5,967 bases of DNA. It comes from Patescibacteria group bacterium. GTDB taxonomy: Bacteria > Patescibacteriota > JACMRA01. Positions 1 to 4,902 of this stretch are shown here, in pieces (within the stretch, counting starts at the first letter, position 1; every line of letters starts with the position of its first letter). The notes beneath the pieces were generated by a model that was not told where the DNA came from, did not search any database, and was given only the letters and a program-made list of their open reading frames with translations. The translations under genes and the position numbers were made by a program. The stretch is from NCBI GenBank assembly GCA_029935375.1, contig JAOZKL010000049.1, positions 1-5,967 on the forward strand, written 5' to 3'.

Positions 1-200
1 ATAAAGGTTCCGAGTATCAGGCCGCTTGCCACCAGCCAGTAAATTGGAACTAATGCTAATCCAAGGTAAAAACTGTTGTCAGTTTGAAAATCGGTTAATT
101 CAATATACGTTTTACGATAATAGAAAAATGCAACCCAAGCTAATACGGCAGCAATTAAGTCAGATGCTATGTATTTAATGGCTTGTAGTTGTTTGTTCAT
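1..200 (-). CDS. Sugar transferase (polyprenyl glycosylphosphotransferase-like), N-terminal part
   Basis: Only the first 66 codons are in the window; the gene continues past the left edge. The ATG is at 200-198 and the peptide begins MNKQLQAIKYIASDLIAA. Two hydrophobic segments are visible, about residues 11-28 and 44-66, separated by a short polar stretch containing YYRKTYIEL. This layout (short charged N-terminus, SD-x-I-A-A-x-x-A-W in the first membrane helix, then YRK) resembles the N-terminal membrane region of Bacteroidota sugar transferases of the WcaJ/WbaP type. These load the first sugar phosphate onto undecaprenyl phosphate at the inner membrane to start exopolysaccharide or O-antigen synthesis. 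The catalytic domain is C-terminal and not visible, so the assignment rests on the N-terminus alone. There is no clear Shine-Dalgarno; the leader is A/T-rich. It lies downstream of the tRNA in the same orientation and is probably transcribed separately. Confidence 0.6.
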   Translation of the reverse strand, partial: MNKQLQAIKYIASDLIAAVLAWVAFFYYRKTYIELTDFQTDNSFYLGLALVPIYWLVASGLILGTF

Positions 201-251
201 GCCTAATAATTATTGCTTGTTTTGTTTGGGCTATAACTTAATGAATAAGTA

Positions 252-279
252 TTTATACAAAATATTTTGAGTGAAACAA
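252..279 (-). promoter_or_regulatory. Weak promoter candidate for the sugar transferase
   Basis: On the minus strand TTGTTT (279-274) and TATAAA (257-252) are 16 nt apart, which would place a start near 245 and leave a leader of about 45 nt before the ATG at 200. The boxes resemble a generic sigma-70 promoter more than the Bacteroidota TAnnTTTG pattern, and such boxes are common by chance in AT-rich DNA. This is the best candidate in the 168-bp spacer, not a firm call. Confidence 0.25.
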
Positions 280-333
280 CAAACGATCAAAACATGTGTT
301 TTGTATTGAATCGTGTTACTTGTGTACAAATAG

Positions 334-342
334 TTATCCACA
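334..342 (+). promoter_or_regulatory. Perfect DnaA-box sequence TTATCCACA
   Basis: The 9-mer TTATCCACA exactly matches the strong DnaA-box consensus and lies in non-coding DNA between the tRNA-Trp and the sugar transferase. I see no second good box in the spacer; the nearest relative, TTATACAAA at 253-261, has two mismatches. A lone box could be a DnaA titration or regulatory site, or chance. There is no DNA-unwinding element and no replication gene beside it, so nothing here supports an origin. Confidence 0.4.
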
Positions 343-368
343 ATGTTAAATAAAAGAAAAAGATCTAA

Positions 369-442
369 TGGCAGGGGTACTAAGAATCGAACTCAGGACT
401 AAGGTTTTGGAGACCTTCGTTATACCATTTAACTATACCCCT
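369..442 (-). tRNA. tRNA-Trp (anticodon CCA)
   Basis: A complete cloverleaf folds on the minus strand. The acceptor stem AGGGGTA (442-436) pairs with TACCCCT (379-373). The D stem is GTTA/TAAC around a loop containing GG. The anticodon stem AAGGT/ACCTT (417-413 and 405-401) encloses loop CTCCAAA, which places anticodon CCA at 410-408. The T arm CTGAG-TTCGATT-CTTAG carries the conserved TTCGA. The discriminator base is G (372), as usual for bacterial tRNA-Trp, and the 3' CCA is encoded (371-369). The body is 71 nt plus CCA. It reads UGG codons in translation. A well-placed promoter lies about 65 nt upstream. A T-rich tract follows the gene, but I see no separate terminator hairpin. Confidence 0.95.
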
Positions 443-450
443 GTAAAAGT

Positions 451-501
451 AGCCCTGCGGCTTCATACACAATCTCCTGGGGAAAATGCATGAACAGGGC
501 T
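451..501 (-). repeat. Inverted repeat in the tRNA-Trp leader
   Basis: AGCCCTG (501-495, minus strand) and CAGGGCT (457-451) form a perfect 7-bp inverted repeat with a 37-nt loop. The upstream arm starts at the predicted transcription start, so the precursor leader could fold into a hairpin ending 8 nt before the mature tRNA. CAGGGCTA is also nearly repeated as CAGGGGTA at the 5' end of the tRNA (443-436), so the upstream arm could pair imperfectly with the acceptor strand instead. Whether this affects processing is inference. Confidence 0.45.
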
Positions 502-506
502 AAGTA

Positions 507-537
507 CCAATGTACAGTTGTTTTGTCTTTTTGTCAA
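507..537 (-). promoter_or_regulatory. Promoter of tRNA-Trp
   Basis: On the minus strand a perfect TTGACA (537-532) is followed after exactly 17 nt by TACATT (514-509). The second box extends to TACATTGG (514-507), which matches the Bacteroidota -7 consensus TAnnTTTG at seven of eight positions. Transcription should start near 502, giving a leader of about 60 nt before the mature 5' end at 442. The match to both promoter patterns and the placement ahead of a stable RNA gene make this the best-supported promoter in the window. Confidence 0.7.
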
Positions 538-565
538 GCTAGGAAATTTGGGTTGGTGGTTGATA

Positions 566-676
566 CTAATTGTCATCATCTGTAAACAATTCTTTAATTT
601 TATCAAAAAGAGACTTGAAATTTATGAAACCAGTTCTATTGCTTTTTATTAAAATAAACTCCAAAGAAACCACCAT
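566..676 (-). CDS. Possible small ORF after hsdR, 36 aa, unknown
   Basis: I do not recognise this peptide. The ATG (676-674) begins 2 nt after the hsdR stop codon, in a different frame, and the frame ends with TAG at 568-566. The product would be 36 residues, MVVSLEFILIKSNRTGFINF followed by an amphipathic, lysine-rich stretch and an acidic end (TDDDN). It has no signal peptide or clear membrane helix. Tight coupling to the hsdR stop is what an operon gene would show, and the C-terminal half reads like protein. Against it are the short length, the absence of a ribosome binding site and a modest chance expectation for such a frame. It could also be the degraded tail of another gene. Confidence 0.25.
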   Translation of the reverse strand: MVVSLEFILIKSNRTGFINFKSLFDKIKELFTDDDN

Positions 677-678
677 CT

Positions 679-3642
679 TTATAAAACTTTTCTAAGCTTC
701 TCCTTAACAACTTTATCAATATACCTAATTAAATGATCCTGAAAATCACTATTATCATGGTAGTTATTAAACAACTCAAGATGACTATCAACATTTTCTG
801 TCATTTTGTCATCAAGCCTCTTTTTGAACACTAATTTTCTATTTGCCCTGTCCGAATCTTGCAAAGAGTTAATTATAATTGAATCCTTAGAAATATCATC
901 AGCAATGGCTTCTATGATAATTTTTATTTTATCCTCATCTTTAAACTCTGTACCAAATTGATTATTAAACTCTGATACAATATTTTTTAAAATTTCTTGT
1001 GGATCATCTCCTCCAGTATTACCACTTGATGATGGAACTGGTTTAATGTCATCAGACTCTGATAAATGAATACGAGCGTTGGAAGTGATTTTTTGACTAC
1101 GATACGAATCAAAATCAATTGAATCTAACACATCTTGAGCTATTACAGCCTCCCTTGATCCAAGACCTGCGATTTTTTTACTCAAAACTTTTAAAAATTG
1201 ATAAAGCTCTTCAAATTCAGGTATTTCATATGGAAGAATTTGAGCAATAAACCCATAAAACCGAATATATGATTTTGTTTTATCTTTAAAGTCGTCAATC
1301 TGCTCTATTGGCAGCGCTTTAATATTTTCAACTACTCCATCAATAAGAACATGTAATGTTTCAACTGCTGCCCCATTCAAAATATCTGTAGCAAATTTAT
1401 TTACAATAAAATTTTCATATACATTAAATGCATCGAGGATATCTTTCAAATCGTGAAGCTTGTTTGGATCACTTCCTCCTGCAAGAATTGTTGTTTGATA
1501 GTAAGGATCGAAAGCTTCTTTTATCTCATCTTCTTTATTATAAAAATCAAGTACAAATACAGAATCTTTATCAGCACGAACCCTGTTTAGCCTAGAAAGT
1601 GTTTGCACTGCCCCAACACCACCTAATTTTTTATCAACATACATAGTTTGTAATAGCGGCTGATCAAACCCTGTTTGAAATTTATTTGCACAAATCAATA
1701 TTTGATACCCGCCGCTTTCAAATTCATCGGGGATTTTATTTGAATTAAATTTATTCAATTTCGGTTCATTCCACTCGTTACCATCAAGTTTGATATCACC
1801 TGAAAAAGCGGTTATTATACCTAATGGGTAATTATTCTCTTTAATAATTTTCTTGAAAGCAAAGTGGTATTTTACTGTATTTTTACGACTTTGGCATACC
1901 ACCATTGCCTTTGCTCTTCCGCCAACAAGACCCCTCAAATAAACCTTATTGTAAAAATGATCAATCATTATCTTCGCTTTAAGCTCAACTGTATGAGGAT
2001 GACTTTCTACAAAGTTTCTTAACTGCCTATTTGCTTGTTTTTTATCATACTCCTTCTCCTTATTATCAGTAATAACAATTTTATAATAACTGTCATAAGT
2101 TGTATAATTTCTAAGAACATCAAGAATAAAACCCTCTTCAATGGCTTGTTTCATCGTGTAGCTATGAAATGCTCGAAACTTTCCTTCTTCAGTTTCTACG
2201 CCAAATATTTCCAATGTTTTATTTTTTGGAGTAGCTGTGAATGCAAAATAACTTGCATTTGTAAGCATTTTCCGCCCTTTTAATGCTTCCAAAATTATAT
2301 CCTCATCTGTTTTTTCTTCTCCATTCTCATCAACACCAATACTTCTGTTCATCTGAGCTACCATCTCCCCGCTTGTACTAGAGTGAGCCTCGTCAATAAT
2401 AATTGCAAATTTTTGCCCTCCTAGTTCCCCCACTGTATCTACAATAACAGGGAATTTTTGAATAGTTGTGATAATAATTCTTTTCCCATTTTCCAAAGCT
2501 GTTTTTAATTCTTTTCCGCTCAAAACTATTTCAACAACTCCTGTTTTATGATCAAAACCGCTCACCGTATCTCGCAACTGTTTATCAAGTATTTTTCTGT
2601 CAGTAACGATTAGAATACTATCAAAAACATTTGTCCGACCATCTTCCATATGTAATTTAGAAAGCTGATGAGCCAGCCAGCTTATAGAATTACTTTTTCC
2701 ACTTCCCGCACTGTGTTGGATCAAATATCTATTTCCAGTTCCTCTTTGCTTTGCATCTGCAAGAAGTTTGCTAACAACATCAAGCTGATGATACCGAGGG
2801 AAAATAAGTTTTTTTACTTTCTGTTTCTTTCCTGTTTTTTTATCTTCTTTTTCTTCCACAATGGTTTGAATATAATTCCCAATCAAATGACTTAATTGAG
2901 GCTTTGTTAACACCTCTTCCCAAAGATAAGCTGTGCGAACTCCATCTTCACTTGGTGGATTACCAGCACCACCATTATACCCTTTATTAAAAGGTAAGAA
3001 CCAAGTTTTTGCATCTGCAAGTTTTGTGGTCATATAGATCAACTCTGTATCAACCGCAAAATGAACGAGGCATCTTTCAAAATTAAAAAGTGTTTCTCTA
3101 CTATTTCGATCATACTGATATTGTTTTATTGCGTGTTTTACATTTTGCCCTGTTAACAAATTTTTGAGCTCCATCGTGATAATTGGCAAACCATTTACCA
3201 AGATTACCATATCTAACGAGTTTTGATTTTTCTCACTATAATACAACTGACGAGTAACTGCAAAAATATTTGTTTTCCAAAGTTTTTCTAAGTCAGGATT
3301 TAATGTTGAATTTGGCTCAAAGTACATCAAGTCAAAATAACAGTTTAGATCCTTCACTCCTTTTTTCAAGACATGTAAAACTCCTTGCTCTCGTATTTGT
3401 TTTTGGATACGAGCAATCAATTGCTTTTGATAATCTTTTCCATAATTTTCTTTTAGCTTTGCAATTTCTTCAGGCTGTGATTTTCCCAAAAACTCAAAAA
3501 GCATCACAGTATCAATACACTCTTTTTTATCGTAATGGTTGGAATGCTCACCACTATAAAACTTCTGCACAAAACCATTATTTTGCACTAGATAATTAGT
3601 GATTAGTTCTTCGATAGCTATTTCTTTTAGATTTGTAGGCAT
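679..3642 (-). CDS. hsdR: Type I restriction enzyme R subunit (HsdR)
   Basis: HsdR is the ATP-driven translocase and nuclease subunit that joins HsdM and HsdS and cuts unmethylated foreign DNA away from the recognition site. Numbering below is for the 987-residue form. The N-terminal HSDR_N nuclease domain (about 1-250) shows a PD-(D/E)xK core: D144, then E158-L-K160, followed by the typical AIKQYQYDR helix. The helicase-like motor follows with Walker A GSGKS (313-317, K316), DEAH (417-420), TATP (469-472), QTGFDQP (from 656) and the arginine motif QTLSRLNR (680-687, R684 and R687). A helical C-terminal region (about 720-987) should contact the methyltransferase core. All key residues are present and the length is normal. 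I chose the ATG at 3642 rather than the one at 3675, which overlaps fic by 19 nt, because MPTNLKE is duplicated upstream as MSTNLKE and lies 14 nt after the fic stop. The longer form adds 11 residues. Confidence 0.95.
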   Translation of the reverse strand: MPTNLKEIAIEELITNYLVQNNGFVQKFYSGEHSNHYDKKECIDTVMLFEFLGKSQPEEIAKLKENYGKDYQKQLIARIQKQIREQGVLHVLKKGVKDLNCYFDLMYFEPNSTLNPDLEKLWKTNIFAVTRQLYYSEKNQNSLDMVILVNGLPIITMELKNLLTGQNVKHAIKQYQYDRNSRETLFNFERCLVHFAVDTELIYMTTKLADAKTWFLPFNKGYNGGAGNPPSEDGVRTAYLWEEVLTKPQLSHLIGNYIQTIVEEKEDKKTGKKQKVKKLIFPRYHQLDVVSKLLADAKQRGTGNRYLIQHSAGSGKSNSISWLAHQLSKLHMEDGRTNVFDSILIVTDRKILDKQLRDTVSGFDHKTGVVEIVLSGKELKTALENGKRIIITTIQKFPVIVDTVGELGGQKFAIIIDEAHSSTSGEMVAQMNRSIGVDENGEEKTDEDIILEALKGRKMLTNASYFAFTATPKNKTLEIFGVETEEGKFRAFHSYTMKQAIEEGFILDVLRNYTTYDSYYKIVITDNKEKEYDKKQANRQLRNFVESHPHTVELKAKIMIDHFYNKVYLRGLVGGRAKAMVVCQSRKNTVKYHFAFKKIIKENNYPLGIITAFSGDIKLDGNEWNEPKLNKFNSNKIPDEFESGGYQILICANKFQTGFDQPLLQTMYVDKKLGGVGAVQTLSRLNRVRADKDSVFVLDFYNKEDEIKEAFDPYYQTTILAGGSDPNKLHDLKDILDAFNVYENFIVNKFATDILNGAAVETLHVLIDGVVENIKALPIEQIDDFKDKTKSYIRFYGFIAQILPYEIPEFEELYQFLKVLSKKIAGLGSREAVIAQDVLDSIDFDSYRSQKITSNARIHLSESDDIKPVPSSSGNTGGDDPQEILKNIVSEFNNQFGTEFKDEDKIKIIIEAIADDISKDSIIINSLQDSDRANRKLVFKKRLDDKMTENVDSHLELFNNYHDNSDFQDHLIRYIDKVVKEKLRKVL

Positions 3643-3643
3643 A
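3621..3643 (-). repeat. Direct repeat copy 2, at the hsdR start
   Basis: This 23-bp segment covers the hsdR start codon and its first seven codons. It matches 4870-4892 at 22 of 23 positions, the first 18 without a break; the one difference is C versus T in the second codon, giving Pro versus Ser. Identity ends sharply on both sides. The two copies are offset by 1249 bp and bracket the fic gene. Confidence 0.85.
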
Positions 3644-3656
3644 AATATAATATTTC

Positions 3657-4793
3657 TTAACTTAGATAAAAACAATCAAGATATCTTTTATAGATATACT
3701 TTACATCATATTTTTTTTCTTGACTTTGCTTTTCTAGTATATCTAATGATACTAAACGATCAACTGCTTTTTGAGCGCCCACCCTTGTAAATCCTGTAAT
3801 TTTCATAATAGTTTTTGTGGTTGCTATTGGGTTTTGAAAAAGATCGTTTAAAATTATCACACTAGTCTCTGACTCTCTTTTTCCCAGGGCTTGAATTTTT
3901 TGCATATCTTCATCTCGAATTTTTCTAATATCAAAGGAGGTTTGAATTGATTCTTCGGCCGTTTCAATAACACCCTCGATAAAAAAGTTAAGCCAATCAA
4001 AGACGCTACCACTATGATAAGCATCTAACTTTGCATAATAAACCTGCTTGTGCTTTTTAAAGTATGAGGATAAAAATAAAACAGGGTTTTCTAACAGCTT
4101 CTTTTTCATTAAAAGTAAAGTTACAAGCAACCTTCCGGCCCTACCATTCCCATCTAAAAATGGATGAATCGTCTCAAATTGAGCATGGATATAGGCAATA
4201 CTGATAATTGGTAAGGTGGAATCAGTGTTATAAATAAATTTTTCCAAATCACTTAAACAAGGCATCATCTCTTCAGGCGGAACTGGTACAAAAGTAGCAT
4301 TACTAGGTTTTGTTCCACCTATCCAATTCTGAGATTTTTTAAATTCACCAGGATCAGAAAAATGAGTTGCCCTAGCATTTTGCATCAAAATTTTATGAAT
4401 TTCTCTAATAAATCTTAAAGACATAGGAAATTCTTTTGACCGATCAATCCCATAGTTTAAAGCCTCTAAGTAGTGAACAATATCGTCAGCATCTGTATCT
4501 CCACTCTCTATGCCAGACGCTAATTCCAAAGCATCGGTCATAGTTGCTTGTGTACCTTCAATTTGAGCAGAATTAGTTGCGTCTTTAAGAGCGAACATCT
4601 TGAGAAAGAAATCAACATCAGGAATGGTTTGGGTCGCTCCATCCAGCTTGCCGATCAATCTTTCAGCTTCAGCGGCTTTGTTTATAAGATTTTGAGGTAT
4701 ATTAAACATTTCTGAAGATGGAAAAGCAATAGGAATAGAAGCTGAATACCCACTAGATTGTTTAACTTTTTGAGTAATAATAATTTTTTTCAT
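3657..4793 (-). CDS. fic: Fic family protein, class II (putative AMP-transferase)
   Basis: Fic enzymes usually transfer AMP from ATP to a hydroxyl side chain of a target protein. The 378-residue product has a Fic_N-like helical region (about 30-110), a Fic core (about 115-230) and a C-terminal winged-helix-like region (about 305-378). The active-site motif HPFLDGNGRAGR (210-221) is intact, with catalytic H210 and the phosphate-binding GNGR. The target-clamping flap is visible as WIGGTKPSNATFVPVPP (157-173). The inhibitory motif S75-x3-E79-G80 lies N-terminal to the core, which marks class II Fic proteins; E79 would block ATP binding until released, so no separate antitoxin is needed. The architecture and length fit the SoFic/BtFic group. 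It is sandwiched between hsdS and hsdR, flanked by a 23-bp direct repeat, and its stop is 14 nt before the hsdR start, so it is probably cotranscribed. The ATG lies 2 nt after the stop of the short upstream frame. The target protein is unknown. Confidence 0.93.
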   Translation of the reverse strand: MKKIIITQKVKQSSGYSASIPIAFPSSEMFNIPQNLINKAAEAERLIGKLDGATQTIPDVDFFLKMFALKDATNSAQIEGTQATMTDALELASGIESGDTDADDIVHYLEALNYGIDRSKEFPMSLRFIREIHKILMQNARATHFSDPGEFKKSQNWIGGTKPSNATFVPVPPEEMMPCLSDLEKFIYNTDSTLPIISIAYIHAQFETIHPFLDGNGRAGRLLVTLLLMKKKLLENPVLFLSSYFKKHKQVYYAKLDAYHSGSVFDWLNFFIEGVIETAEESIQTSFDIRKIRDEDMQKIQALGKRESETSVIILNDLFQNPIATTKTIMKITGFTRVGAQKAVDRLVSLDILEKQSQEKKYDVKYIYKRYLDCFYLS

Positions 4794-4795
4794 AC

Positions 4796-4891
4796 TTAGT
4801 TGGCTTTAGTTATTGAATAGATACTATATATAGAGTTAGTTAGCTTCTTATAAAGAATATAAACTAGATTTTCTTTTAGATTTGTAGACAT
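4796..4891 (-). pseudogene. Short frame starting like hsdR; probable remnant of the hsdR 5' end
   Basis: The ATG at 4891-4889 lies 11 nt after the hsdS stop and opens a 31-codon frame ending in TAA at 4798-4796. Its first seven residues, MSTNLKE, copy the start of HsdR (MPTNLKE) with near-identical DNA, but the remainder, from NLVYILYKKL onward, bears no resemblance to HsdR and looks like translated AT-rich filler. The simplest reading is that this was the original hsdR start before the fic segment arrived, or a duplicate made by that event. The frame could still be translated and couple hsdS translation to fic, whose ATG is 2 nt after this stop. A functional peptide is unlikely but not excluded. 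Confidence 0.5.
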
Positions 4892-4892
4892 A
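4870..4892 (-). repeat. Direct repeat copy 1, after hsdS
   Basis: This is the partner of 3621-3643, 22 of 23 bases identical and in the same orientation. It begins 10 nt after the hsdS stop codon and includes an ATG with six following codons that mirror the hsdR start. Recombination between the copies would remove 1249 bp, including all of fic, and leave hsdR starting 11 nt after hsdS. Confidence 0.85.
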
Positions 4893-4902
4893 TATTTTTT
4901 GA

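Noticed and set aside
288..303. Short inverted repeat CAAAACA-TG-TGTTTTG upstream of the sugar transferase.
   Set aside because: The loop would be too small for a full stem, the arms are simple AT-rich sequence, and no T-tract follows. An operator is possible but unsupported.
369..442. tRNA-Trp as the attachment site of an integrated element carrying the hsd genes.
   Set aside because: Integration normally uses the tRNA 3' end and leaves a repeat of it. The hsd genes lie on the 5' side, and I find no second copy of the tRNA 3' end and no integrase in the window.
380..466. A 28-codon frame on the minus strand starting MKPQGYFYRG, with AGGAGA 6 nt before its ATG, running into the tRNA-Trp.
   Set aside because: Most of it is the tRNA itself read as codons, and Bacteroidota-like genes rarely depend on such a ribosome site. 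The match is most likely chance in the leader.
554..675. An 8-bp inverted repeat (TGGTGGTT at 554-561 and AACCACCA at 668-675) around the region after hsdR.
   Set aside because: The arms are 106 bp apart with no further similarity and no following T-run, so it is neither a convincing terminator nor a mobile-element end.
2035..2895. Open frames on the plus strand inside hsdR (for example 2035-2283 and 2668-2895).
   Set aside because: They are rich in Phe, Ser, Ile and Leu, the usual antisense shadow of an AT-rich coding strand, and lie opposite conserved HsdR motifs.
3270..3790. Plus-strand open frames opposite the hsdR N-terminus and the fic end (3270-3599, 3599-3790).
   Set aside because: They are antisense to well-supported genes and have no recognisable domains or promoter.
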